Assembly: GCF_025602895.1 (NCBI RefSeq)
Contig: NW_026516214.1
Span: 248,001-312,000, forward strand
Length of the DNA stretch: 64,000 nt
Direction: 5' to 3'
Origin: Polychytrium aggregatum
Taxonomy: Eukaryota; Chytridiomycota; Chytridiomycetes; Polychytriales
Below the pieces are notes generated by a model. That model was not told where the DNA came from, did no database searches, and saw nothing but the letters and a program-made list of their open reading frames with translations. Shown here piece after piece: positions 33,001-43,936 of the stretch (positions within the stretch are counted from its first letter, which is position 1; every line of letters begins with the position of its first letter). The position numbers and the translations under genes were made by a program.

Positions 33001-33084
33001 TTGCAGATCGCGGCGCTCATACAGCTCGTTCGTCGGGAGGATGATTTGACTTTGGCTTTTGCTCTCCACGGAGCTCTGGCTCAT
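30007..33084 (-). CDS. Cyclic-nucleotide-gated (CNG/HCN-type) channel, copy 2
   Basis: Seven exons join in frame to 675 aa: 33084-32478, 32239-31666, 31427-31367, 31256-31074, 30851-30654, 30545-30449 and 30314-30007. Exons 3, 4 and 6 (61, 183 and 97 nt) have the same lengths as in copy 1, and all phases agree. Landmarks are FSKPVEWTVNRQP, IIHPFSGFRAGWDVTM, the S4-like LLVLIHLLRARHFPKLI, the pore stretch WGFYIAVSNTFPLSF and the binding cassette GCFFGEVSMITGSARTATV, with ligand-contact Glu and Arg-Thr present. Intron 4 appears to use a GC donor (GAG|GCAAGT). Protein divergence from copy 1 is large, so the duplication is not recent. Confidence 0.92.
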
Positions 33085-34315
33085 TCTACAGGGTCGCCGT
33101 CACCGGTGTGTTTGCCGGCGGTATCGGTGGAGTTCGGTGCTGATGGGCGATGCCGCGAACCTGGCTCCGCCGTGTTGCTGTTGGCGGCGCTCTCGACGGC
33201 TCGGTCTCGATGGCTCGATCTCGGGCGGGCGAAGAGGGGTGATGTAGTGGTGCGATGAGTCTGCGGGAACAGTGTCTGGCTGCGGGTCTCTCGGCGGTGG
33301 TCTCTGGGCAGGTTGGGCCGTGGGCTCGAAGCGACAGGGAGCCCGCACTGCGCGGATGGATGTGAAGCTGTGCGCCGAGAGTTTTATTGTAGATGCAGCG
33401 ATCGCTTGAGCGCTCGGGAGGGATTGCCCGTGAGCAAGACAGAGGCACCAGGAGCAAAGCACAGTAGTGGTGGTCAGAGACCTTTCCAAGGAATGCTGGG
33501 AAAATTGCCGAATCGCCCGCGCTGCTCTGGTGCTGCTGACCTTTGCCAGACTGCCACACCATCGGTGACATAGTGGCAGGGGCCACCTCAGCCCTATCAC
33601 ACTCGATCCGCTTGGCGCTGAAACCGCCGAAGCTCTGTTGTGCTCGGTATCGATGCGCATATCGACCCGTGCGCCAGTGGCCGTCGTAGTCGATTGCGGG
33701 GAATGTGGTCGCCGATGTAGCTCGGGTCTCAGTATCGTTCGCTTCGCTCCATGAACGGGAACTGGGGAGCCGGGTTGGAGTGCACTGGCCGCGGGTCCCG
33801 GTTGTTAGTAGAGGGCAATGGAGTTGCCTGGCTATCGGGTTCAGCTGCCCCAAGACGACTCACCGTAGTGCTCAGGGACCTGGCTGGATGCGATGCGATG
33901 CGATGCGATGCGATGCGATGCGATGCGATGTGGCAGGGAAGCAAGCAGAATGCTGTTAGGCAGGAGCATGGACGACAAGGCGTGCAATTTATCCCGACTC
34001 CCAAAGAACCAGCTCGATCGTCACCTTGGTAGCAGCTCATTGACGAGAGCGTCGGTTTGGAAAGGAGTTCTGTCCATCAGAGAGTCAGCGCCGCCCAAGA
34101 ACAACCATGCGTGCATGCCCTCAATCTTGCATGCCGACGGCTCGCCCACGGGAATTGATATATACGCATGTATGATGCTGTGCAGCTTCTTACATCTCGA
34201 CTCGAGGCTTCCCAGCACATCTATATTCGGAGCAGAGACGAACATGTCAGTCGTGGCAGCACCCGCCTATGTGTCGCCCGTATGTAGTACCCGACTTGCA
34301 TTCGGCAGGCGATAG
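33085..34315. other. CNG2 upstream region, (GATGC)n repeat, no confident gene
   Basis: Long ORFs here (for example 33086-33853 minus) look like GC-rich noise. A 74-codon minus-strand ORF (34021-34245, starting MFVSAPNIDVL) is plausible but unrecognised. The region holds the GATGC microsatellite and presumably the CNG2 promoter. Confidence 0.35.
33886..33930. repeat. (GATGC)n microsatellite
   Basis: About nine perfect GATGC units. The same pentamer in reverse complement (GCATC) forms an array at about 1041-1083. Confidence 0.85.
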
Positions 34316-34498
34316 TTACGACTGAAAGACCCGCCGAATCGGGGTGCAGAGGATGCGGTGAGGATCAATGCGGCACTGGTACTGCACGATCTCGGATAGG
34401 ACGCAGTCCTTGGGATCTGTGCGCTCGGACGGATGTTGAACCAGGATCGGCTGGTGTGCTTGGGCGATCGAGATGGGCGGAATCGGCGTGAGTGTCAT
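34316..34498 (-). CDS. SOM1: SOM1-like subunit of mitochondrial inner-membrane peptidase
   Basis: 60 codons. The protein carries DPKDCVLSEIVQYQCRI and ends LCTPIRRVFQS. This matches the fungal Som1 pattern of DPKEC, a QY-x-C segment and a C-terminal C-x-P-x-x-R-x-F, needed for Imp1 protease function in the mitochondrial inner membrane. The ATG at 34498 is used because homology falls in the last 45 residues. An upstream in-frame ATG at 34807 would add about 100 low-complexity residues. The two Cys in DC and QYQC plus the later Cys are conserved. Small, unspliced, divergent from ATG7. Confidence 0.6.
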   Translation of the reverse strand: MTLTPIPPISIAQAHQPILVQHPSERTDPKDCVLSEIVQYQCRIDPHRILCTPIRRVFQS

Positions 34499-34860
34499 GG
34501 CGAGCGACCGAGAGAGGCGGACTGGCTGCAGCGGAGGGAGTACTGGTGTTGAGACGCAGATCGGCTTGGCAGCTGCTCTATCGACCGATGCCCAAGATCG
34601 GTCCGGGGACGACAGAGGCTCGGGGCGATGGCGGTCTGTCGAGATCACAGCCAGGTCGGCTTCGGCCTCTTGCTCGCGGCGTGCGCTGCCACAGAGCCAT
34701 CCATTCTCCCCATGACCAGGCCCTGGACAACAGGCCCTGGCACTTGCTCTCGATCTGCTCCTTCCGCACCATCTCCCCCCGGCGACCTGCAAGCGCCTCC
34801 TCCGCACTCGCCCATCCTACCTCGTCTCTATCTCGCCCCTGCGCATCGTCTCGGTTCATC
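34499..34860. promoter_or_regulatory. Divergent SOM1-like/ATG7 upstream region
   Basis: GC-rich 360-bp spacer with pyrimidine-rich DNA before the ATG7 start. No clear TATA box. Confidence 0.4.
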
Positions 34861-37800
34861 ATGTCGGCTCCAGCCAGTGCCCCTTTGCAGTTCGACACCT
34901 TCTCAAGCGCCGTCGAAGCAACCTTCTGGCATGCGTTGGCGGCTCGCAAGGTCGACGTCCTGCGCCTCGACGACTCGCCGCTTCCGATCCAAGGGTTCTA
35001 TGACGGGCACTCGAACAACACGGCGCTCAGCAACGCACTTTCTTCCGGGGCTCGCTCTGCAGGAAGCTTGCCGGCGCGCCTGTGCCTCTCGTCGTCGGCC
35101 TTTGAGCCAGGTCAAAAGTAAGCCGTGGTGTCTGGGAGACTGGTCCGTCCAATTCGGACGGGTATCCTGTTGGGCTTGGTGGCGGGGGGGTATGACGACG
35201 AACATGCCATCGAGGCCAGCCCGAACCGACATATTCTCGCTCATGCTGGTGTTCTTGGTGATGCAGCATTCCGCCGTTCTCTTGCGTCGCTCCGGGCACA
35301 CTGAAGAACACCAATACGGTGGAGGACTTCAAGGCCCTCGACAAAAACGCTCTGCTCAAGGACACGGCCGAACAGGTGGGCAGCCGCGGGCAGCTGTGTG
35401 TTCCTCTGGTCTCCGGGTGTGCTGGTGCCAGCGCCTCTCGCAAGATACTAACGAATGAGACTGCGATGTACTCGGTTTGCATCTTGGTGTACCTCTGATG
35501 CCGCAGATATGGCAAGACATTTGTTCCGGCGCAGCCCTCGACGATCCCTCGCTACTCTCGCGGTTCTTGCTCGTCACCTTTGCCGACTTGAAGAAGTACA
35601 AGTACTTTTACTGGTTTGCTTTCCCCGCGTTGATGCCGACACTCCCACTGAGACTCCAAGAAGGCACTGCGGTCGCCCCCTTGGCCGAGTATTACTCGGA
35701 GCAACAGGTAGTCATGCGTCGTCGAGTGTCCTCCGTCGCTGGTTTTGGTTCGATGTGCGCTGTTTTGCCAATGTCGATGCTTGCTGATACGATGATGTCG
35801 ATCGGCGCCCATATATTGCCGCAACGATGGCAATCTAGATCGCGGCTCTTTACCAAAGCTTCAGTACCCTGCGGGAGCGCCAGCCTTCAAAAGCCTCCTT
35901 CTTCCAGGTGGTTGAAGGGGAGGTGCCTGTCGCTCAAGCCCTCTCAGACGCTCCCGAGCAGGTGCCGGAGGAGATGACGGTCGGATTCGTGGATCCTTCG
36001 TGCCTCCCTGGCAACCCTGGATGGCCGCTCCGCAACTATGCGATCTTCCTGAAGAAGACTTGGCCCACGCTGCAGCGGATCAAGGTGGTGTGCTATCGGG
36101 AAGTTCTCGGACGAAGCGACATATCCAGCAGCCTCGTCGTGCTTCTGGATGTCTCGAGTTTGGAACTCGGAGGTGAGTCCATACGGAACAGCGTTCTCCG
36201 GCTCGCCCGATGATCCCTTGCTTTGCGCACTCGACTGGCGATCGCCTGACTGCAACGGCCCTTGGCCTGTGCCTGTGCCTCGCTCTAGATGACTGTCCCA
36301 AGTTTGGTGGCTGGGAGAAGAACACCAGCGGAAAACTCGGTGCCCGAGTCGTTGATTTGGCTCCTTTGATGGATCCTCACAGGTAGTACTTTCCCATGAC
36401 AGCGTGGCTGGACATTCTGGCAACCGAGAGCGCTGTGTATTCCGCATGGCTGTATCATCCCGGACTAACCACGATGCACGTATGGCGGCTGCAATCTCCC
36501 ATGATGCTGCCAGACTGGCCGATACAGCCGTGGACCTGAACCTCAAGCTGATGCGGTGGCGGATCATGCCTTCTCTCCAGCTGGAGAGGATTGGTGCGAC
36601 CAAGTGTCTGCTCTTTGGGGCCGGCACGCTGGGATGCTATGTCGCCCGGCTGTTGATGGTCTGTAATCAAAGCCATGGACTGAGCAACATGGGAACCGGC
36701 ATCATCCGAGTAGTCTTTGGGGCGAGGGTCAAGCTGGCTGACCGACTGCTGATTGTGTGATATCACCAGGCCTGGGGCATTCGCAACATTACGCTGCTGG
36801 ACAACGGCAAAGTGTCGTTCTCGAACCCAGTGCGCCAGCCGCTGTTCGAGTTCAACGACTGTCTGGACGGAGGAAAGCCCAAGGCCGCTGCTGCCGCCGA
36901 GCAGCTCAGAAAGATCTTTCCCGGGGTGGTGAGTTGCGCGAGACCTCGATATGAGACTACGAGGATCTGCGATCGTATGGAGAATCGCTGCGGCGTCAAT
37001 GTTGTACCTCGCTCTTGCTTTTGCTTTTGCTTTTGCTTTTGCTTTTGCTTTTGCTTTTGCTTTTGCTTTTGCTTTTGCTTTTGCTTTTGCTTTTGCTTTT
37101 GCTTTTGCTTTTGCTTTTGCTGACATCTCTGTATCCATCTTTTGTCGCCGTCCTGTGGACTTTGCCACCCCGGTGGTTCCAGAATGCGGAGGGCCACTCC
37201 GTCACCATCCCAATGCCCGGACACGAAGTCCCGGCCCATCTCGTGGGCCAAGTCAAAGAGGATGTTGCCAAGATTGAAGAGCTTGTGAAGAGCCATGATG
37301 TTCTGTTCCTCTTGACGGACTCTCGTGAGGCACGATGGCTCCCGACTCTGCTGGGCGCATATCACGAGAAGGTGAGACTTGCAAGCGACCGACGGCGATC
37401 TGTGCTGATCCAGCCAGAGTATGTCCCCCCTCCCTCACCGACGGTCCTGCTCTGCTCTGTATAGATCGTCATCAACGCCGCCCTCGGATTCGATACCTTC
37501 CTGGTGATGCGCCATGGAATGCGAGCTGCAGCCGCGGGCACAGACAGCAGACTGGGATGCTATTTTTGCAACGATGTTGTTGCACCCACCGATGTAAGTG
37601 TTCTGTAACCTGTGCTCTGTCCGCCGAGTCCCCCTCTCTGGCGACTGTGGCCAATCCAGTCATGGGCTTGCTTCTGGTCACCGAGTCTGACAATCGATGG
37701 ATGGAGCAATCGCCGCCCTTGGATATCGCTGCTGCCTCGGAGTGTTGCTGACCGCCGCCGTCGACAACAGTCTCTCAGCGACCGCACCCTGGACCAGCAA

Positions 37801-38466
37801 TGCACTGTTACGCGACCGGGTCTGAGTGCCCTCGCCAGCTCGCAGGCAGTCGAGCTGATGGTTTCCGTGATCAATCATCCGCTCGCGTAAGTGAAAGCAG
37901 CATTGCACTTGCAGCCGGCAGACGGCCTGGGAGAAAGGGATGGAGGCGGAAGCTCCACGACGGTGTCCGAGGGCGATTCCGTCGCCTATCCCAAGCCATC
38001 GAATCAAGCAGCAACCGCAACTGACAGCGACCTTGCCGTGCTCTTGATCTACTAGGGGACATGCCCCTGCTGACAGCCAAACCAGCCCAGCCGACGCAAC
38101 GCCGACACCCTTTGGACTGGTTCCGCATCAGATTCGCGGCTTCCTGACACATTTCAACAACCTACTGATCACCGGATCGGCCTATGACAAGTGCACGGCA
38201 TGCTCGCCCACGGTACGGTGCTTGGCCCTGGGAGAGAGTGGTCGGCAACACGCCAAGGAGCCCCACCAGGTAACTGACTCGGCTCTGTTGGCTCTGCTGC
38301 AAAGGTTCTCGCCGAGTACCAGAACGATGGGTACCAGTTCCTCCTCAAGGCCTTCAACACCCCAAAGTATCTCGAGCAAATTACTGGTCTGGCGGATCTG
38401 CACCAGCAAACCGAGGCCGCCGACGTCGACTGGATCGAGGACGACGACGAGGACCAACTGATCTGA
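34861..38466 (+). CDS. ATG7: Autophagy E1-like enzyme Atg7
   Basis: E1-like activator of Atg8 and Atg12 in the cytosol. The start ([20 protein letters not shown]) is followed by [19 protein letters not shown]. Exon 1 is 34861-35117 and exon 2 35267-35375 ([19 protein letters not shown]). Later blocks hold [35 protein letters not shown], the adenylation-domain core [19 protein letters not shown] (about 36597-36657), [34 protein letters not shown] and the thioester region [15 protein letters not shown] (about 37790-37830) with the active-site Cys. The acidic C-terminus ends [13 protein letters not shown], as Atg7 ends to bind Atg3. There are about 12 exons, not all placed to the base. One intron carries a long (TTTTGC)n array. 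Confidence 0.93.
37016..37121. repeat. (TTTTGC)n array inside an ATG7 intron
   Basis: About 17 near-perfect copies of the hexamer within the intron between the exon encoding FPG (ends about 36928) and the exon starting near 37182. The period of six keeps several frames open, so it creates long Phe-Ala, Leu and Lys-Ala ORFs that are not genes. Confidence 0.95.
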
Positions 38467-39799
38467 AAGCCCCGCACGAGGAAGAACTCGGGACCGAGCA
38501 GATCAACCCGGCGGCCAACAATGGCCCAGAAAAGCCTGCACCCGCCCATCCCGCTCTGCACCAAGTTGGGAGGGTGCTCGTTGGTCAAGAAATTGGCTGA
38601 TGCAATGTTTATTGGAGTCGATCGATTCACGAACGATTCGTGAGGACACATACATACACACAGGCTTTGGCTGGCGGGATAGTGCTTACTGGTGATGCGC
38701 AGAGAGGGACCGAGCTGAGTGCGTGTGCAAGGGATAGAGAGACCTGCAAGCGCGGAGGTGGTGGGTTAGGAAAGGGCAGTGGGAGCCAGCAAATCGACAG
38801 CGGCGCAGCGGTAAAATTCCGATGGCCGGGTCGAGCGATCAGTGGGATAGTCCATAAAGGAAATCTTCAACGGTCAAGCTTATAAAGCGACCTCATCAAA
38901 GCGCAAGCATCATTTCAACCCGCTTCCGAAGCCAGAACGCAGTAAAAACGAACGCCAGCGCGGAAACCTACCGAGTGGGAGGGGAGCAGCACCGACCAGG
39001 CGGCGGATGGATGCGAGTGAGAAAGGAAGAAGAGCAGGCCGCGCCGGGTTTTGAGCACGGGGCGGCCGTGATCAAGCGATTCAATTCATTTGCGGAAATG
39101 AACCGAGACACCCCGGTTTTGCTGACTCCAAGTACGCCTGCTGCGCGACCATGTTGAGCTCGGAGATGCGATTCGCTCCGCCAGACCACGGCTGCTCTCC
39201 TCTGGCGCTGAGACGGACACCGAGACATTGCTCGGCGGAGATCCATGCGGCGATCCCAGCGATCCCAGCGATCCCAGCGATGCAGCAGCAGTGCATCAAA
39301 GTCAGCGGCGACAGCAACCGTGCGCAGCCGTCGCGCTCGGACAGGATCGGAGATTGCGGTGGACGACGCGCGACGCGTGCGGCCCCAGGGTGCGCGGGCG
39401 GGTGGGACAGATGCGTCGCGGTGCAACAGAACGGCTTCTGGGGGCGGTCAGCCGATGGGCACTCGCGGTCCTTTGCGACATTGCTGCTCATCGCAATGGC
39501 CACGACACCCGGGCAGGTGCGCAAACGGCAGACGCAGAGGAATCGTCTGGAGCGTGCGAGAGATTGCGCGAGAGTGTGCGCAAGAATGCTCGAGAGGGGA
39601 GCGAGTGAGAGACGGGCATAGACTTTGAGGAACAAACCAAGTGCCGGGTGCTCTTCTTCGTCACGACGGTATCAGTACGGCGAACAGGTTGAGGCTCGCT
39701 GCTTGCATTTCTCTACCGCTGTTCGCTCGCGTCTTCCCGAGCCACCGAGTTTCATTGCCTCCGTTGGTGCCCATCACCCGTCACCCCATCGCTCTCAGC

Positions 39800-39873
39800 C
39801 ATGCACATCACCCTCGCTGCTCCCGTCGCCCTCGTCCATGCACATCACCCTCGCTGCTCCCGTTGCCCTCGTC
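39800..39873. repeat. 37-bp direct repeat, two copies
   Basis: Two adjacent copies of a unit beginning CATGCACATCACCCTCGCTG differ by a single C/T change, and the start of a third copy (CATGCCCATGACC) follows. Confidence 0.85.
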
Positions 39874-40601
39874 CATGCCCATGACCCCGTCGAACCCCCC
39901 CCCGGCCAGCCCAGGCGACGCCGTCTCGGCATTCGGGCCGCGTCCGCGCGCGTGATTTTTTTTTCTGCCGCCGACGCGCCGCTGTCGGTGTTGGCCCGGA
40001 CCACGCGAGAGCGAGAGGCAGCGAGCTGCAGCCGAGGAGCGGCGAGACGCCTGCCGAGACGCCCGCCGAGAGCCGCGCTCCCTGGCATCGCCGTTTCCCA
40101 TATCCCCCGTCGCCGAACGACCACAGCGCTCTCCGACCTTTGCTCCATCATCTGTCCCCATTACTAATACCCTTGGGCAGGTAATTAATGCTGGTCGGAA
40201 TGTTTCTGTTCCTCGGCGGTCTCGCTCCTGCCGGCCCTTGCGTCGTCCGTGGCTGACCCTCCCTTCGCCTTCCCCCGTGCTCCGACTGTCCCCCCTCGTT
40301 GTCGACGGGCACTGCTTTGGCCGACTCCCCAACTCCCGCCCTCCAGGTTTCCCTCCAAGTTTCCCTCCAGGCGTCCTTCAGGTGTCTTCAGGCATTCGAA
40401 GCTGCGCCCATCGCCCAAACCACTCCGTCCATCGCTCGAGGTCCATCCCGTGCCTTCTCCCGACCGGAATTCGTCAGAGAACAGCACGTTTTGAGGAACC
40501 CAATGGCCCCATCCGCCCTGGTCCTCTAACACGCTTCCTATCCAGCATCAACAAATCCTCCGTTGTCCCTCGCCGCCCTCGCCATCCAACCGGCCGCCGT
40601 A

Positions 40602-40607
40602 TATAAA
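40602..40607 (+). promoter_or_regulatory. TATA box upstream of the APSES-GATA gene
   Basis: TATAAA in GCCGTATATAAATCCGAG, about 1.07 kb before the start codon. It implies a leader of about 1 kb unless part is spliced out. Confidence 0.4.
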
Positions 40608-41673
40608 TCCGAGCAAGTGCCTCCTCCGTGCAGACAACCGTCCGTCGGTCCTCAGCCCATCCGCTCTCTACTTCCGCAGCTGTTCGTCGCTTGCTGCATC
40701 GGTTCCCTCAACGGCATCGCTCTCCACAGCACCCGGCCTCTGTGAATCGCTCTGCAATCAATTCGTCCCGGTGGTGAGTTGCTGTCCCTTGCTTATGCCT
40801 CGGCTTGTGCTGCCTCCCTCTCCCTCTAATACCCGAATTCCAAGGACCAGCACCGCCGGCGTCTCCCGCATCTTGTGCAGTGCCCCCGATCACTCTGCGC
40901 ACCCGGGCCCGCCCCAGGCCCGGCGTCCTGCAGACGAATCCCTCGCCGTGCTGTTATTTACCCCTCTCTGCATTGCCTGGCTTCCTGGTGTGCTTCCGGC
41001 GTCGTCTCCTTTCCCATCACGCCCGCTGTGTTTGTCGCGCCCCTCCAATCAGACCAGCGCTCGTTTGGGTGCCTCCGCGCCATCTGTTTCGTCGCGCTGA
41101 CCTTTCCCTCCCGTCGCGTGGTCGGCGGACATCCTCCCCTCCAAAAGCCCACAGGCCCACCCGCCAGCACACCCAAAGGCGCATCCAGCCTGCTTGGCCC
41201 AAAGCACCCATCGACATCGGCGCACCTTTGCACCAACACAAATCTTATCGCCTTTCGCAGACGACACCATCGGCACAGCGCCGCGCCTCCCCTTTCGGAC
41301 ATTCAACCGCCGTCCAGCCGAGCCTTCTGGACGCGAGTTCCCTCTGCCTCAATCTTATCCACCACAGACCACAGACCACACACCGTCTCTGTGTCTAACC
41401 TGACCTGGCCCTGGCCTGGCCTGACCCCGCATCGCTGCATTGCATTTGTCACCACAGGCCAGCTCTGCCCTACATCGTCCGACCCTTCACCGTCCAGAGC
41501 CCTCCTTCGAACCCGGTTCCCACGCCCTGCACAAGCTCGACCAACCATCTAACCCCCCCCCTGTGGTCTCCACTTTGATCCAATCATCTACTTTTGAGCC
41601 TCCGTGGCCACCAATCTCCTTCACCTTTTCCTCTCCCAATTGCTCGCCGCCAGGCCTGGTCATCTCTGGCACC

Positions 41674-43327
41674 ATGAGCAACTCTGTCCGAGGTGCCATT
41701 TACTCCAACGTCCCGGTCTGGGAAATCCGCGCAAAGAACATACCCGTCATGCGCCGCCAGGCCGATGGCTACATCAACGCCACACAGATCCTCCGAGCCG
41801 CCGGCTTGACCAAACCCCAGCGCACTCGCATCCTGGAGCGAGACGTCGTCGGGGGCACCCACGAAAAGGTCCAGGGCGGCTACCACGGCTTCCAAGGAAC
41901 ATGGATCCCGCTTGAGCGTGCAAAGTCCCTCGCCAACGAATACGCACTCTACACCGAACTGGAACCGCTCCTGAGCTACGACGCCGCGCCCCTGGCCATC
42001 GACCCAGAATCTGAGGCCAAGCGCCGCAAAAAGCTCCTGTCCACCCCATCCTCGCCGCTGCAGTCGCTGTCGCCCGGTCCCATGGAGGCCGGCGGTCCAT
42101 CGCTTCTCGACTCCCCCACAAGCAGCCGCCGATCCGCCCGAGCCGCTGCCTACGCCAGCCGCGGCTTCGCCCGCAGCCAAAACCAAGAGAACATTCCCCC
42201 ACTGGACTCGAGCAGCACCGACGATGAACCCAGCCTCCGATCCCATAGCCACTCGGGCCTCTTTGTGTCGTCTTCAGGACAGTCTCTGCGTCTGGGCGGC
42301 CGAGACGTCGACCATGTCTCAGCCATAATCAGTGTCACTCCTGCCACGCCCACAGAGCTGTCAGAGTCGGAAACAACAGATGGCCCCGTGCACCCGGCCA
42401 AGGTCAAGAGATTCTGCAGCATCTGTCACACTACCGACACGCCACAGTGGAGACGGAGCCCGGTTGACGGAAGCACCCTTTGCAATGCATGTAAGTAGGG
42501 TGTCCACTCGCTTGGATTCGCTTCCTGCCTTGCCGATGGTCCAGCCACAGCGATTCGATCAGTTTCATCCGCTGGGCTTGCCCTGATCGCTGCACCGATG
42601 ACTCGCCCATGTCCTGTGCACCGAGTTTGACCCCTTTGTGCTTCGACTTTATCTAGGCGGTGTTCGTCCATACGGAAGCCGCGTGAGAGCCGCCAACAGC
42701 CGCCGATCCGACTCCAGCGATGTCAGCAGCCACGAGGTCGAGTCCGCTTCGCCGAGCCGTCATTCGCGCTACCAGAGCGCCAATTCGACCAGCTCAGTCC
42801 CTGGCACCGCGGGTCCAGCCCCTCCAACCGACCCATACCAACTCGAGCGCGAGATTCTGCAGCTCAGACAGTCCGTCACCAGCAGCGAGCGCGATCGCAA
42901 GAAGATGGTCCGCGTCCTGAACCAGATCCGGGAGCAGGACCGTGCCCGCGATGCCAGCTTTCGCCGCATCATCTCAAAATGCAAGGCCTACAAGATCCAC
43001 AAGAGACGCGAGACCAAGATGGCCGAGTTCGCTGCTCTCTATGGCAACGAGGACTGCAACATGTCCGACGACGACGACGACTCGATGATGACCGACCACG
43101 ACGACCAGAGCGACGATCTTGAGGAGGTCGACAACCATGCCACCCAAAGCCAGCTCCAGAACTCTTTCTTGGATGCCGTCTCCAAGTTCAAGAGGAGGCG
43201 CGAACTCGAGCTCAAGTCGCTCATTGTCCCGTCCTACGACGAAGACAGCCCAGTGCCGACCGGAGTCCCGATGCACGACCGGCCCGTCGATGCCACCAAT
43301 GTCGGTCGCCCAGGCACCATGATGTGA
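41674..43327 (+). CDS. APSES/KilA-N DNA-binding protein fused to a GATA zinc finger
   Basis: Nuclear transcription regulator, 495 aa from two exons (41674-42490, 42657-43327). Residues about 10-105 form the KilA-N/APSES fold of the Swi4/Mbp1 type (IPVMRRQADGYINATQILRA, then TRILERDVVGGTHEKVQGGY and GFQGTWIPLERAKSLANEY). A disordered Ser/Arg-rich linker follows. A GATA finger is C248-x2-C251-x18-C270-x2-C273 (CSICHTTDTPQWRRSP, then LCNACGVRPYG), with the last Cys codon split by the intron. The C-terminus has a coiled coil (LEREILQLRQSVTSSERDRK) and an acidic patch. Ankyrin repeats, usual in Swi4/Mbp1, are absent. The ATG at 41674 is chosen because the KilA-N domain starts close after it. Confidence 0.9.
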
Positions 43328-43747
43328 TATCGTGGCCTGGCTGGTCCCAGCTGTGCTGCGAACAGTGCCCGTCTGCCGTCCACAAGGGCTTGCGATCCTC
43401 CATGAAGGCCTCTACCGCCGCAGCCATTCAATTCTCGAGACCGACTCGATGCACTTGCCAACGGCAGCGCACTGGCGGCGTCTGCTTCGCCGTGCTTGCT
43501 TCGCTGCCCTGGCCCACTTGCCGATCCCCATATCGGACCACCTTATTTATGATCCTGCACTCCCTCTTCTCACTTTGGATTCCCATTGTCACTCTATTCT
43601 GCAGCGCTGTTTCACTTCTCCTGTATAGTGCCGTTTCCGTCCCTGTTCGTTCCGACCGTTTTGTCTGTCTTGTTCGGTGTCTCCATTCCTTCGATTCCAT
43701 TCCATTGATACTCTCCAGTCAACCTGCAAAGTCACCACACCCATCCC

Positions 43748-43778
<31 letters not shown>

Positions 43779-43936
43779 GTTTATGATCATGTCTGTCGTT
43801 TTCATCAGCTCTTGTACCTTTAGTCTGCGCCTATCGTGTCAGCCTTGCGCTCATGCGCTCCGCTAGTTTTGTCCCGGCCACATCCCCACGCCCGCTCTCT
43901 CTTTCTCTCCCCGCTCACCTGTCTTCTATTTACAGT
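43328..43936. other. 3' region of the APSES-GATA gene
   Basis: Pyrimidine-rich 3' UTR-like DNA with a (TTTTG)n run at about 43748-43782. No gene is seen. Confidence 0.4.

Larger units (their letters stand above)
38467..41673. other. 3.2-kb gene-poor stretch and leader of the APSES-GATA gene
   Basis: No recognisable protein is found on either strand. It contains a 9-bp GATCCCAGC repeat (39247-39283), a 37-bp direct repeat (39800-39873), a motif resembling the mobile-element end near 39095-39120 (GAGACACCCCGGTTTT) and a TATA box at 40602-40607. DNA from about 40630 to 41673 is probably the long, possibly spliced 5' leader of the regulator gene. Many short upstream ATGs lie in it. Confidence 0.4.

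Noticed and set aside
33086-33853. 255-codon minus-strand ORF upstream of CNG2
   Set aside because: Composition is Pro/Arg/Ser-rich with no motif, typical of GC-rich non-coding DNA; likely the CNG2 leader and promoter.
36455-37168. Long minus-strand ORF rich in Lys-Ala repeats and plus-strand Phe-Ala or poly-Leu ORFs
   Set aside because: All come from the (TTTTGC)n array in an ATG7 intron; the repeat simply lacks stop codons.
39625-40167. 180-codon plus-strand ORF containing a 37-bp direct repeat
   Set aside because: No recognisable motif, Arg/Ala/Pro-rich low complexity, and overlapped by equally long antisense ORFs.
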